NCBI GenBank assembly: GCA_026874595.1
Contig: JAPPUL010000076.1
Span: 556,001 to 620,000 of the forward strand
DNA: 64,000 nt
Reading direction: 5' to 3'
Source of the DNA: Sipunculus nudus
Lineage: Eukaryota; Annelida; Sipuncula; Golfingiida; Sipunculidae
Shown piece by piece: positions 26,221 through 36,478 of the stretch. The translations under genes and the position numbers were made by a program. The first letter of the stretch is position 1. Each line of letters opens with the position of its first letter. The notes beneath the pieces were generated by a model. The model had not been told where the DNA came from. It searched no databases and was given only the letters and a program-made list of their open reading frames with translations.

Positions 26221-26335
26221 ATTAAGGTCTTAGAGTAAAAATAATCATAATTAAAAAAAGTTATTATATTTGTATTTTCAAAAAAAGACACTGAATAAAT
26301 TTATAAAGTACAAATATAAGGGGTCAAGCAAGACT

Positions 26336-29065
26336 GTGGAAAACAAAGTGAGCAAGCATAATGATGAAAAGGAATGGGGAAGTAGGTACAATCCGAAAGG
26401 ATACGAAGACAAATGGTATAAATATTGGCTTGAAGGCGGCTACTTTAGGAGTGAGGTGGATGAGGGAAAGAAGCCTTATGTAACAGTGATGCCGCCGCCG
26501 AATATAACCTCAAGATTACACATGGGACATGGTCTTAACAATACGATACAAGATATATTGATAAGATGGAAGAAGATGAGCGGCTATAATGCGTTGTGGA
26601 TACCGGGAACAGATCATGCAGGGATAGCGACTCAAAACGTAGTAGAGAAGGCGCTTAGGAGCGAGGGTAAAAGTCGTCATGACTATAGCCGTTCTGAGTT
26701 TATAAATCGTGTTTGGGAGTGGCGGGAGGAGTATGGGAATGTTATAATAGAGCAGCTTAAGAAGCTAGGATGTGCATGTGACTGGGAGCGGTGTCGTTTT
26801 AGCATGGACGAAGGTCTTTCTAATGCGGTGCAGGAGGTATTCATAAGGCTTTACGAGGAGGGCTTAATATATAAGGGAAAATACATAGTAAACTGGTGTC
26901 CAAGGTGCACGACAGCGCTTAGTACGGAAGAGGTTGAACATAAAGAGCTTGACGGATATTTTTATCATATAAAGTACAAACTAGCAGGAGATGAGAGGAG
27001 GTATCTTAGAGTAGCAACGACGCGCCCAGAGACGTTATTAGGAGATACAGGGGTTGCAGTAAACCCAAAAGACGAAAGGTATAGAGATTTGATAGGGAAG
27101 AAGGTGCTATTGCCGTTACAAAATAGGGAGATTCCGATAGTAGGAGATGAATATGCGAGATTAGATTTTGGGAGTGGGGTAGTAAAGATAACGCCAGCAC
27201 ACGATCCTAATGACTTTCAAGTAGGGAAAAGACATGGACTTGCCCAGGTTAATGTAATGAGAGCAGATGGTAAAATGAACGAGGAGGCAGGAGAGCGTTA
27301 TGTAGGTTTGGATAGATTTGAATGTAGAAAGAGGCTAGTAGAGGACCTTAAGGCGGGCGGACTTTTGCTTGAGGTGGAGGAGTATAAACATAGTGTTGGG
27401 CATTGTTACCGGTGCCAGACAGTAATAGAGCCATATTTATCAGATCAATGGTTTGTAAAGATGCAAGTGTTAGCGACAAAGGCGTTGGATGCGTCAGAGA
27501 AAGGCATGGTAGAGTTCTATCCATCTAAATGGAGTAAGGTATATAAACATTGGCTTAAAAATATAGAAGATTGGTGTATAAGCCGTCAGATATGGTGGGG
27601 ACATCGTGTGCCTGTGTGGAAATGTATGTCATGCGGCAATATAATTGTAAGTCGTGAGGAAGTCAAGGAATGCAAATGTGGTAGTAGGGAGTTAAAGCAA
27701 GATGAGGATGTACTTGACACATGGTTTTCGTCGTGGTTGTGGCCGTTTTCGACACTGGGTTGGCCATCGGAGGATGAGGATGTATTAAAAGATATAAAAT
27801 ATTATTATCCAACAGATGTGTTATCAACGGCGCCGGAGATATTATTCTTCTGGGTGGCTCGGATGATAATGTCAGGCTTACATTTTGTAGGAGAAGTTCC
27901 ATTTAGCAAAGTATATTTACATTCTACAGTGCTTGATAAATATGGTCGAAAGATGAGCAAATCTCTTGGGAATGGGATAGATCCATTAGATGTAATAGAG
28001 GAACATGGAGCAGATGCCCTAAGATTCACCTTAGTAAGCCTAGCCCCGATAGGACAAAATATACGAGTAGGTTTTGACAAGAAGCAAAATGATTTTTTAA
28101 AAGGTAGCCGCTTTGCCAATAAGCTATGGAACGCCTCAAACTATATATTAAGTAATCTAAAAGACAACTTTACAACCTCGTTAATAGAAACGCATCTAAC
28201 ACTAATAGACAAATGGATATTAACGAAGTTGCAAGGAACAATAGATAGAGTGGTTAGGAAGCTTGAGGAGTTTCAATTTAACGATGTAAGTTATAGTTTA
28301 TATGATTTTGTATGGCATGATTTTTGTGATTGGTACATAGAGTTTTCGAAAGTTGATTTATATAAGGAAAGCAAGAGTACATCCTCTGAAGAGAGGAAGG
28401 AGGCAATTAATTCGGTATTGTTGTACGTGCTTGGGACAGTATTAAAGCTCTTACATCCCATAATGCCCTTTATAACAGAGGAGATATGGCATAGATTACC
28501 GGGAATAGTATCATTGCCTTTAGAAAAACAAAGTATACTAAAAGCCCAATATCCTATAGCGAACAAAGAATTTATATATCCGGAGTCAGAATATGGTGTT
28601 GGGCTATTAAAAGATATAATCTACACGATAAGAAACATAAGAGGAGAACTAAATATAAGTTCAGGGCTGCCTCTTGAAGTTATAATAAGGAGTAAAGATA
28701 AGAAAGTAATTAGTCTTATAAATAAGCATGAATATTATATCTTAAACTTGGCACGGCTTAAAAGTATAAGTATAGTGGGAGAATATAAACTAGACATAAA
28801 CACTGCTAATGCGATATTGCAGCCAGAACTTGAAGTTTATGTACCGCTTGTAGGAGGAGTTATAGACATTAAAAAAGAGAAGAGTAGAATAGAGAAAGCG
28901 ATTGTTAGGGTACAAGAGGATATGTCTAGAAGTAAAAAACGTCTTGATAATGAATCCTTTTTAAAGAAGGCTCAAGATGAAGTAGTTGCAAAGGAGCAAG
29001 CAAAGCTTTTAGAAGCACAGCAAAAGCTTAATAAGCTAAACAAGAACTTAGCGTTTTTTTGTTAA
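26336..29065 (+). CDS. valS: Valine--tRNA ligase
   Basis: This class I synthetase charges tRNA-Val in the cytoplasm. The HIGH signature appears as RLHMGHG near the N-terminus, after VTVMPPPNI. IPGTDHAGIATQ is the ValRS-specific continuation, and ATTRPETLLGDT marks the editing domain. SDQWFVKM, ISRQIWWGHRVPVW and the KMSKS loop RKMSKSLGNGIDP follow. A C-terminal coiled-coil arm (about 70 residues starting DIKKEKSRIEKAIVRVQED) completes the bacterial ValRS architecture. The open frame reaches back to TTG 26270. GTG 26336 is preferred, because AAGGGG lies 12 nt upstream and the extra 22 residues look non-conserved. GTG 26348 is a further possibility. Confidence 0.95.
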   Translation: MENKVSKHNDEKEWGSRYNPKGYEDKWYKYWLEGGYFRSEVDEGKKPYVTVMPPPNITSRLHMGHGLNNTIQDILIRWKKMSGYNALWIPGTDHAGIATQNVVEKALRSEGKSRHDYSRSEFINRVWEWREEYGNVIIEQLKKLGCACDWERCRFSMDEGLSNAVQEVFIRLYEEGLIYKGKYIVNWCPRCTTALSTEEVEHKELDGYFYHIKYKLAGDERRYLRVATTRPETLLGDTGVAVNPKDERYRDLIGKKVLLPLQNREIPIVGDEYARLDFGSGVVKITPAHDPNDFQVGKRHGLAQVNVMRADGKMNEEAGERYVGLDRFECRKRLVEDLKAGGLLLEVEEYKHSVGHCYRCQTVIEPYLSDQWFVKMQVLATKALDASEKGMVEFYPSKWSKVYKHWLKNIEDWCISRQIWWGHRVPVWKCMSCGNIIVSREEVKECKCGSRELKQDEDVLDTWFSSWLWPFSTLGWPSEDEDVLKDIKYYYPTDVLSTAPEILFFWVARMIMSGLHFVGEVPFSKVYLHSTVLDKYGRKMSKSLGNGIDPLDVIEEHGADALRFTLVSLAPIGQNIRVGFDKKQNDFLKGSRFANKLWNASNYILSNLKDNFTTSLIETHLTLIDKWILTKLQGTIDRVVRKLEEFQFNDVSYSLYDFVWHDFCDWYIEFSKVDLYKESKSTSSEERKEAINSVLLYVLGTVLKLLHPIMPFITEEIWHRLPGIVSLPLEKQSILKAQYPIANKEFIYPESEYGVGLLKDIIYTIRNIRGELNISSGLPLEVIIRSKDKKVISLINKHEYYILNLARLKSISIVGEYKLDINTANAILQPELEVYVPLVGGVIDIKKEKSRIEKAIVRVQEDMSRSKKRLDNESFLKKAQDEVVAKEQAKLLEAQQKLNKLNKNLAFFC

Positions 29066-29080
29066 TTAAAATGCTAAGTT
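29046..29080. terminator. Shared hairpin at the convergent valS/gltX ends
   Basis: AACTTAGC (about 29046-29053) and GCTAAGTT (about 29073-29080) form an 8-bp inverted repeat around the two stop codons, which are only 13 bp apart. A T7 run lies inside the loop on the plus strand. The arms sit in the last codons of both genes, so one hairpin may end both transcripts. Confidence 0.45.
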
Positions 29081-30422
29081 ACAAGATGTTAAGAAAAGTG
29101 TTTATACGTTTTATAGATTGCTTTGGGTCTAAGGTCGCTAATATTTGATAAAGTTCTGGCCCATGTACTTCTCCCGTTAAGGCAAGTCTTATAGGCATAA
29201 AAAGAGCTTTTCCTTTTATATTCGTTTCCTTGCCTAAGTCCTTTAGAATGGCTTTAGATTTAATATCGTTAAGTAATGAGTTATTTTCTTGCTGTAATTT
29301 TGTATTAAGTTTTCCAAGAACTACTTTTGCCTGGTCCCAATTTATATTAGCCTTTACTATGTCTTTATCATAGACAGGTTCCTTGAAAAAGAAGTGTATA
29401 TGTTTATTTATATCTGAGAGGGATGTTAGATAGTCCTTTACAGAGGCTAGGACTTTTTTAATATAATCTTCATTGTGCTTCTCTTTTTGGTATCCAGCTT
29501 TTATTAAATATGGATAGCATAGTGTTTTAAGCTTATCTATATCAGTTTCTCTAATATATAAGGCAGCAAGCCAGTTAAACTTATCCTCATCAAAAATGCT
29601 GTTTACTTTTGTTAGCTCTTCTAAGTTAAATTCATTATATATAGAGTTTATATTAAATTTCTCCTTACCATCTTTAGGAGCCCAGCCTAACAACATCGCC
29701 ATATTTGTTATTGCCTCTGGCAGATACCCTTTCTCTTTTAAAAAACGTATGCTTTTACTTTTATCTCGTTTACTAAGACCATGTGTTAGCGAGAAATGAG
29801 CATATTGAGGGGGTTTTATGCCAAGGGCTTTTGCTATGTATACGTGTTTTGCGGTATTCCCTAAATGATCTTGCCCACGTATTACATGAGTTATTTTCAT
29901 TAGATAATCGTCTATAACTACAGCAAAATGATATGTTGGGACTTCATTAGACTTCATTATTATAAAATCTTCAACTTCCTTGCTTATGTTACCAAATACT
30001 ATATCATTGAACTTAACCACTTCGTTATTCGTTTTAAGCCTTATAGCATAATCTTTTGAAACATCAAGTCCTTCTATTTGTTTGTCATTCTCTTTTAAGT
30101 GTGAATAGTCTTTTACTGCCTTTCCCTCATCTAGTAGCTTTTGAGCATAACTTTTATATATGTCTAATCTTTCACTTTGCTTATATGGGCCATAATCGCC
30201 CCCTATCCCAGGGCCTTCGTCAAATTCTATTCCAAGCCACCTTAAATCAGCTATTATTCCCTCTATTGAACCTTTTGTATTGCGGGCTTCGTCTGTATCT
30301 TCTATACGTAGCACTAAACGACCATTCTCTTTTTTGGCAAACATATAATTAAATAATGCCGCTCGTACATTGCCTATATGAATATCACCTGTTGGCGAGG
30401 GTGCAAACCTGACGCGAGTCAC
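29079..30422 (-). CDS. gltX: Glutamate--tRNA ligase
   Basis: The N-terminus TRVRFAPSPTGDIHIGNVRAALFNYMFA holds the HIGH-type motif. LVLRIEDTDEARNT follows, and then YHFAVVIDDYLMKITHVIRGQDHL, the class I active-site strands. The KMSKS-type loop reads GLSKRDKSKS, so the first Lys is replaced by Gly; the LSKR core is the usual GluRS form. The cysteine zinc cluster found in E. coli GluRS is absent, as in many bacteria. At 447 residues it is slightly short in the C-terminal anticodon-binding part. It is the last of three minus-strand genes (radical SAM, ileS, gltX). A non-discriminating GluRS is possible but not testable here. Confidence 0.92.
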   Translation of the reverse strand: MTRVRFAPSPTGDIHIGNVRAALFNYMFAKKENGRLVLRIEDTDEARNTKGSIEGIIADLRWLGIEFDEGPGIGGDYGPYKQSERLDIYKSYAQKLLDEGKAVKDYSHLKENDKQIEGLDVSKDYAIRLKTNNEVVKFNDIVFGNISKEVEDFIIMKSNEVPTYHFAVVIDDYLMKITHVIRGQDHLGNTAKHVYIAKALGIKPPQYAHFSLTHGLSKRDKSKSIRFLKEKGYLPEAITNMAMLLGWAPKDGKEKFNINSIYNEFNLEELTKVNSIFDEDKFNWLAALYIRETDIDKLKTLCYPYLIKAGYQKEKHNEDYIKKVLASVKDYLTSLSDINKHIHFFFKEPVYDKDIVKANINWDQAKVVLGKLNTKLQQENNSLLNDIKSKAILKDLGKETNIKGKALFMPIRLALTGEVHGPELYQILATLDPKQSIKRINTFLNIL

Positions 30423-30492
30423 TTCCTTTCTTATAACTCCATTTTCTTATATTCTTTAAATATTTAATATCTAGATATTTAATATCTAAATG

Positions 30493-33400
30493 TTAAATCT
30501 TTATTATCGATATCTTTGTCTTAACGTTATTTAAATCCCATTCTTTATTAGACTCACCACAAAGCTTGTCTTTATTAAAGCTTATTCGCTCGGCCAATGT
30601 CTCATTCTTTATGTAGTCTTCGTATTCTAAAATTGACTTTTGCAATATAGCTTCACTGGCATAGAAATTTATATTTATCTTGTCAAGCACTTCAAGCTCA
30701 TTCTCTTTTCTCATGTTCTGTACTTTATTTACAAACTCACGTGCAAGACCTTCTTTTACAAGCTCATCATTCAAATTGGTATCAAGCACAATAGTTAACT
30801 CATCCGAGACCTCTATTAAAAGTCCTGCCTTTGCTTTCTTCTCTATAATTAATTCATCCCCCCCCAAAACTACTTCTTTTCCATTTAGTCTAAGCTTTAT
30901 TTCTAAACTGTCATTTTGACCATTAGCCCTCTCTGGGCTTATATTTGTAAGCTGCTTTATTATACTTTGCAAATCTTTGCCAAACCTTTTTCCAAGCAAC
31001 TTCAAATTCGGTTTAATAACATACTCAAGAAGATCATCCTGATTAGCTTTAAACTCTAGTCCTTTTACATTTATCTCCTCTTTTATCTCTTCATTCATAC
31101 TGTATATTATTTCTTTGTCTTTTGCTTGCTCTACTACTACTATAAGCTTTTTTAACGGCTGTCTTATCTTTATTTGATGTTTATTACGAAGCGCTCTCCC
31201 ATGAGATACCACCCTCCGAATTAGATTCATCCTATGTTCTATTTCGTTGTCGCAAGCACTTTCGTCAGCAATGGGATACTTACAAAGATGAATACTTATC
31301 TGGCTTTCCGTGTCCACACTACGTACTACGTTTTGATATATCTCTTCTGTTATGAAAGGCATAAAAGGCGCAAGTACTTTAATTAGATCTACAATTACTT
31401 TGTATAGCGTGTTGTATGCATCTTGTTTATTCCTATCTTGCTGCGATTTCCAAAAGCGCCGCCGACTACGTCTTATATACCAGTTAGAAAGTTTGTCTAT
31501 ATAATTTGTTATAACATTAGTGGCACCCGCCGGGTCGTATCTATCTAAGCAGCTTCCTACTTCCTTTATTAGCTTTGCATTTTCTGACAATATCCATTTG
31601 TCTAAATCATTCTCAAGTTCTCCTGAAATCTCACCCCTGCCAACGTATTTGTCTATCTTTGCGTACGTTACGTAAAAACTATATATATTCCATAACGGCA
31701 AGATTATGTCTTTTATGCTTTCCTTTATGCTATCTTCTGAGAACCTTAACGGATTGCCCGGCTTCGTATTTAGGAAAAACCATCTCATCGCATCAGCACC
31801 ATATTTATTAAACATCTCGTTTGGATCTACTGTGTTGCCTTTAGACTTGCTCATCTTGTTACCTTCTTTATCCAGGACCAACTCTGTGCAGATTACATTT
31901 TGGTAACTAGAATCACCATTTATTAAAGCCGATATTGCAAGTAGAGCATAAAACCAACCGCGTGTTTGATCTATTCCCTCACATATGAACTCAGCCGGGT
32001 AAAGGTGCTTAATAGCCTCTTTTGACCCTGCCTTACTTGGATATCCTATTTGTCCCCATGGTACTACCCCGGAGTTAAACCAGCAGTCCAAAACTCCTGA
32101 TTCGCGCTTCATTATATTCGAACACTTTGGACAGTAAAGCTTAAGCTCGTCGATGTATGGTATGTGTAAATCAAAGTCTTTGTCAATATGCTCTTTGGTG
32201 TATTTGTTTAACTGGTCTATTGAGCTTATTAGAATCGCTTCTTTACAACTTAGACAGTTCCATATCGGAATCGGAGACCCCCAATACCGATCACGTGATA
32301 TCGCCCAATCTACGTTATTAAAAAGCCATCTGCCAAATCGGCCATCACGTATATGAGACGGGTACCAGTTTATCTTTTCGTTTGCTGATATCATTTTGTC
32401 TTTGTATTCCGTCGTCTTCAAAAACCATGACGACTTTGCAAAGTACATTAAACGAGTTCCCGTACGATAGTTAAATGGATAGTTATGGGTTATTTTCTCT
32501 TTGGCAAGTATTAAGTTTTTGTCAGCAAGGTCCTTTATTATGTCTACAGAAAGCTTTTCATCGTCAAACATCCGACCTTTGTAATCTCTACATTCCTTTA
32601 TGAATCGACCTGTCTCATCCACGTGTTGGACAAATGGTAGGTTATTTGCCTTTATTAATCTATAATCATCTTCTCCGTACAATGCAAGATGTACTATACC
32701 AGAACCCTCTTCTGTGGTTACGTAGTCATCTATTATTGTATAATGTTTTTTACCTTCAATACCTTCAAAATAATCCCAAAGCGGGATATATGAAAGACCT
32801 GCAAGCTCTTTACCTATAAACTTCTCAACTACTTTAAAATCCTTTATAAGACCTTTATCTTTTATTTTTGCTAAACTATCTTCTGAGAGAATATAATACT
32901 CATCAGAAACATTAACCTTTACGTAGCTTATGTTTTCTCCAAGTGCAAGTGCTACATTTCCTATTAAAGTCCAAAGCGTTGTTGTCCAGGCTATAAAATA
33001 GGTGTTCCTTTGTTCTTTTATAGCAAATTTAGCATATACCGAGATGTCAGTAACTTCTTGATATCCAAGTGCAACCTCATGATTCGATAGCGAGGTCCCA
33101 AGACGCGGACAATAGGCAAGTACTTTATACCCTTTATATAATAACTCTCTATCCCAGGCTTCCTTTAGTACCCACCAATCACTTTGTATAAAGTCGTTTG
33201 TTAAGGTTGCATATTCATCTTCAAAGTCAAGTACACGTCCTATACGTTTTATAGCCTCTATCCATTCTCCTTTATATTTATATACCGTCTTTTTGCAGTG
33301 TTCTATAAACTTATTTAGCCCATAAGCCTCAATATCTTTTTTTGATGATAGTCCAAGTTCTTTCTCAGCTGCAAGCTCTATGGGAAGACCATGTGTATCC

Positions 33401-33645
33401 CATCCGGCTTTTCGTACGACTTTATAACCTTGCATAGTTTTGTATCTAGGCCAAAGATCCTTTAAGGCACTTTGAAGCATATGACCTATATGTGGTGAGC
33501 CATTTGTCCCAGGAGGACCGTCGTAAAACACATACTCTTTTCCTCCCTTTGTTAAGTGCTTAGCATCAAGTCCCTCAGTTTCCCAGAAACTTAAAATATC
33601 TTCTTCTATCTTTGGAAAAGACTTTTTATTTACCTCTTTATACAT
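30493..33645 (-). CDS. ileS: Isoleucine--tRNA ligase (eukaryote-like type)
   Basis: This class I synthetase for tRNA-Ile shows FYDGPPGTNGSPHIGHML (HIGH), KAGWDTHGLPIELAAEKEL and TTTLWTLIGNVAL (editing domain). CEGIDQTRGWFYALL and the KMSKS loop NKMSKSKGNTVDP follow. The 1050-residue length, the THGLPIE pattern and the long C-terminal domain (AREFVNKVQNMRKENELEV) are characteristic of the eukaryal-type IleRS. That type is also found in Borrelia and Chlamydia and is often insensitive to mupirocin. It has CLSC and CPKC pairs in the connective region rather than the C-terminal zinc knuckle of the bacterial type. It lies 94 bp after the radical SAM gene. Confidence 0.95.
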   Translation of the reverse strand: MYKEVNKKSFPKIEEDILSFWETEGLDAKHLTKGGKEYVFYDGPPGTNGSPHIGHMLQSALKDLWPRYKTMQGYKVVRKAGWDTHGLPIELAAEKELGLSSKKDIEAYGLNKFIEHCKKTVYKYKGEWIEAIKRIGRVLDFEDEYATLTNDFIQSDWWVLKEAWDRELLYKGYKVLAYCPRLGTSLSNHEVALGYQEVTDISVYAKFAIKEQRNTYFIAWTTTLWTLIGNVALALGENISYVKVNVSDEYYILSEDSLAKIKDKGLIKDFKVVEKFIGKELAGLSYIPLWDYFEGIEGKKHYTIIDDYVTTEEGSGIVHLALYGEDDYRLIKANNLPFVQHVDETGRFIKECRDYKGRMFDDEKLSVDIIKDLADKNLILAKEKITHNYPFNYRTGTRLMYFAKSSWFLKTTEYKDKMISANEKINWYPSHIRDGRFGRWLFNNVDWAISRDRYWGSPIPIWNCLSCKEAILISSIDQLNKYTKEHIDKDFDLHIPYIDELKLYCPKCSNIMKRESGVLDCWFNSGVVPWGQIGYPSKAGSKEAIKHLYPAEFICEGIDQTRGWFYALLAISALINGDSSYQNVICTELVLDKEGNKMSKSKGNTVDPNEMFNKYGADAMRWFFLNTKPGNPLRFSEDSIKESIKDIILPLWNIYSFYVTYAKIDKYVGRGEISGELENDLDKWILSENAKLIKEVGSCLDRYDPAGATNVITNYIDKLSNWYIRRSRRRFWKSQQDRNKQDAYNTLYKVIVDLIKVLAPFMPFITEEIYQNVVRSVDTESQISIHLCKYPIADESACDNEIEHRMNLIRRVVSHGRALRNKHQIKIRQPLKKLIVVVEQAKDKEIIYSMNEEIKEEINVKGLEFKANQDDLLEYVIKPNLKLLGKRFGKDLQSIIKQLTNISPERANGQNDSLEIKLRLNGKEVVLGGDELIIEKKAKAGLLIEVSDELTIVLDTNLNDELVKEGLAREFVNKVQNMRKENELEVLDKININFYASEAILQKSILEYEDYIKNETLAERISFNKDKLCGESNKEWDLNNVKTKISIIKI

Positions 33646-33739
33646 TTAACTTCTTCTTTTATCATAACTTATTTATTAATGTATGCCTTATAACATAGCT
33701 TATAAAGAAAAGAAAGTAATCTTATACCTTTTTAGACGC

Positions 33740-36391
33740 TTAATTAAACTTTAATGCTTTATTACGTTCTGATTTAGTATTATAATTAAGATTTAATTCA
33801 TCTATTGGGCTTTTATCTTCCTCATAAGAGCCATATTGTCTAACCCGTCTTATACCATGTCCTATTAGCTCTTCTTTCTCAAGTCCTGTGACTATATTAA
33901 GATAATCAAAAAGCTTTGCAAGTAAAGGATCTGTATTCAAAATGATTGTTAACTTATTCTCCTTAAGACTTATATGCTCAAGAGCGCTTTTTAAACTCTT
34001 ATCCTTACGATAACTCTTTATATATTCAAGCCCTTGTAGCTTTAGCATATTATCCCTTATTACTCTCATTTCTTGACCATTTGTCTCATAAGGGAGACTA
34101 AGTTCATATTCACAAGCCTTTACAAGCTTATTTATCTTTGGAACTGCTTTGTCTGTAATATATATTGCTTTTACGAAAACAAAGTCATCTATAAGCTCTT
34201 TATTTAACTGTTCCTTAAGCTTTGTAGCTGGCATATAACAAGTTAGCTTTATCTGCATATACTCATCATTACTCTCGATTCCAAGGGCAAGCGGATTTGA
34301 TATGTCTATTTTAGGAATAGGGTTAAACCCATTTGAGAATGTTATCGGTATGCCTGTTCTAAGAAAAGCCTTCTGGAACATATTAAACATGTCTATGTGT
34401 GACAAGTATTTCATAAGGCCAAGTTTTGTATAATTTATTATAACTGTGTATTCTGCTGCCTCTTTTGAGCTTAGATCTTCTATATCTCTTCTGCCTATAT
34501 CTCTTCTGTCAAGGCTCTTGAGATTGTCTAAATATTCAGCTTCTCCTAGGTTGTCTATATTTTCATTATTAGAATCCTTATTAGAATCATTTAGACTGTG
34601 ATGTAAAGGTTTATGGCAAACACCACAAAACTCTATGCATTTGTCTCTACAATCAGGTGTTGGCACTCCTTGCAAACTTAGTTCTTCTTCCTTCTTCAAA
34701 AACTTAGTTGTTACAAGAGAATTTATTCTGCTCCATGGTAACTCACGATCCTCTCTAACATTAAATAGTGCATAATCTATATCAACTTCAAGCTCCTTAA
34801 TTGCCTCAAGCCAGTTATCTATTTTAAACTCCTCACCCCAACCATCAAAACGACTACCTTTTTCGTATGCTTTATATATTAATTGCCCAATACGCTCATC
34901 ACCACGCGCTATAAGACCTTCTACGAAACTCATATCAGGCGAGTGCGTCTTAAGTTTTACCCTTTTGCTTTTTAATGACATTCTAATCTTTTGTATCTTT
35001 TCAAAAGCCTCTTCCCTAGTAATCTGAGGAGCCCGTTCAAACGGTGTATGAGACTTTGGCACAAAAGTTCCAACTGATACCGAGATGTTCAATTTGTTAT
35101 TTATAGTAAGGAGCTTTTTAACTAAATTTATTATCTCATCCTCTTCCTTGTTTTCACAATCCTCAGAAAGCGGAAAGCCCAACATGAAATATAGCTTTAT
35201 ATGCCTCCATCCAAGATTTGTTACTTCTTTTACTATTTCAAAAAGCTTCTCCTCGCTTACAATTTTATTTATAACGTTTCTAATATATTCACTCCCCGCC
35301 TCAACCGCAAATGTAAGAGCAGTCTTTCGTACTTTCTTTATTTTCAAAGCATTTTGTAAGCTAAAAGCATCTATCCTAAGAGAGGGGAATGAAAAGGATA
35401 TATGCCTATCGCTAAAACGTTCATTGAGTCTATCAATAAGGGCACTTAAGTTTGTATAATCGGCTATGCTAAGTGAAAGCAACGAGATACTTTTATATCC
35501 TGTATTTTTAATAATGGTCTTAGCAAGTTCTAGAATGTTGTCGATAGAGCGTTCACGTAGTGGTCTATAAATGTTACCAGCCTGACAAAACCTACATCCG
35601 ACAGTACACCCGCGTGCAACCTCTATAACGCCATTATCCTGCGTCGCCTGTGTATTTGCAATAGGAGGTTTTGTCGGGTAGTTGCTAGTATTTATATTTT
35701 CGACTGTTAGCTTTCTAATGTATTTGTCTTTAGAAAAGGCAGGCACGTATAAAAAATCAAGTTCAGCCAAGTCTTTTAAAACATCCTCTTTTTTGCTATT
35801 CATTTGTTTATGCATTATAATTTTGTTTGCAAAAGTAACAATACCCTCTTCAGCCTCACCGAGCAAGAAAACGTCAATAAAATCAGCAAGTGGTTTAGGG
35901 TTGTAAGCACAAGGTCCCCCTGCAATCACAATGGGATAATTATTATTTCTTTTTATTCTTTGAATGGGGATATGAGATAAATTTAAAATACTTAAAACAT
36001 TAGTAAAAGTGAGTTCATATTGTAAAGAGAAGCCCAGAATGTCAAAATGCTTAATAAAGACCTTGTTTTCAAGAGAGTAGAGAGGGACATTCATATTAAG
36101 TAGTACACTTTGCATATCAGACCAAGGGTGAAAAACGCGTTCACAAAGCATATTATGCTGGTTATTAACGATTTCATAAAGTATCTTGATACCGAGGTTA
36201 GACATTCCAAGCTCATAAAGGTCAGGATAAGACAAAGCCATTGTAAATTTGGTATTGAGGAAGTCTTTTTTGATTTGGTTAAACTCGTTACCGATGTACC
36301 TAGCAGGTTTTGAGATGCTAGAAAGAATGCGCTTTTCGCTTTTATGGTCTAGTTTTAGATTATCTTTAAGGTTTAAATTTGTTTTAAGCAT
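33740..36391 (-). CDS. B12-binding-type radical SAM protein fused to a TIGR03936/DUF2344 domain
   Basis: The N-terminal part (about 40-250) matches the B12-binding-like segment of the TIGR03960 family: SYPDLYELGMSNLGIKILYEI and YPIVIAGGPCAYNPKPLADF. The radical SAM domain has the [4Fe-4S] motif CTVGCRFCQAG near residue 260, with CxxxCxxC spacing. The C-terminal ~230 residues are a DUF2344/TIGR03936 domain (YLSHIDMFNMFQKAFLRTGIP, FSNGFNPIPKID). A cysteine cluster lies between the two (DCRDKCIEFCGVCHKP). The two domains are often fused or adjacent, commonly next to rne/rng or ribosomal genes. The reaction is unknown, though tRNA or rRNA modification has been suggested. The start ATG 36391 is 88 bp from the divergent lipoprotein gene. 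Confidence 0.88.
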   Translation of the reverse strand: MLKTNLNLKDNLKLDHKSEKRILSSISKPARYIGNEFNQIKKDFLNTKFTMALSYPDLYELGMSNLGIKILYEIVNNQHNMLCERVFHPWSDMQSVLLNMNVPLYSLENKVFIKHFDILGFSLQYELTFTNVLSILNLSHIPIQRIKRNNNYPIVIAGGPCAYNPKPLADFIDVFLLGEAEEGIVTFANKIIMHKQMNSKKEDVLKDLAELDFLYVPAFSKDKYIRKLTVENINTSNYPTKPPIANTQATQDNGVIEVARGCTVGCRFCQAGNIYRPLRERSIDNILELAKTIIKNTGYKSISLLSLSIADYTNLSALIDRLNERFSDRHISFSFPSLRIDAFSLQNALKIKKVRKTALTFAVEAGSEYIRNVINKIVSEEKLFEIVKEVTNLGWRHIKLYFMLGFPLSEDCENKEEDEIINLVKKLLTINNKLNISVSVGTFVPKSHTPFERAPQITREEAFEKIQKIRMSLKSKRVKLKTHSPDMSFVEGLIARGDERIGQLIYKAYEKGSRFDGWGEEFKIDNWLEAIKELEVDIDYALFNVREDRELPWSRINSLVTTKFLKKEEELSLQGVPTPDCRDKCIEFCGVCHKPLHHSLNDSNKDSNNENIDNLGEAEYLDNLKSLDRRDIGRRDIEDLSSKEAAEYTVIINYTKLGLMKYLSHIDMFNMFQKAFLRTGIPITFSNGFNPIPKIDISNPLALGIESNDEYMQIKLTCYMPATKLKEQLNKELIDDFVFVKAIYITDKAVPKINKLVKACEYELSLPYETNGQEMRVIRDNMLKLQGLEYIKSYRKDKSLKSALEHISLKENKLTIILNTDPLLAKLFDYLNIVTGLEKEELIGHGIRRVRQYGSYEEDKSPIDELNLNYNTKSERNKALKFN

Positions 36392-36478
36392 AATTTGTTT
36401 TAAGCATAAGATATAGAAACTTTTTGACTTTAAAAATAATAAAAGATAAATAGTAAGGGAGAAAGAGTTTAAATAAGT

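Larger units (their letters stand above)
25986..26335. other. Structured intergenic region between flaA and valS
   Basis: This gap holds an array of five about 16-bp repeats closed by one inverted arm (26013-26105). A cluster of mutually exclusive short hairpins (26152-26220) follows. No canonical T-box sequence (AGGGTGG) and no tRNA cloverleaf was found. The region probably contains the flaA terminator and the valS leader. Confidence 0.55.

Noticed and set aside
26150-26230. tRNA or tmRNA fragment
   Set aside because: A GTTCAAAC stretch resembles a T-loop, but the stem lengths and the acceptor, D and anticodon arms do not fit on either strand.
26100-26335. T-box riboswitch before valS
   Set aside because: The conserved AGGGTGGnACCGCG element is not present and I cannot find a specifier loop; only generic hairpins are seen.
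26270-26335. N-terminal extension of ValS from TTG 26270
   Set aside because: There is no ribosome-binding site and the residues are non-conserved; GTG 26336 with AAGGGG upstream is better supported.
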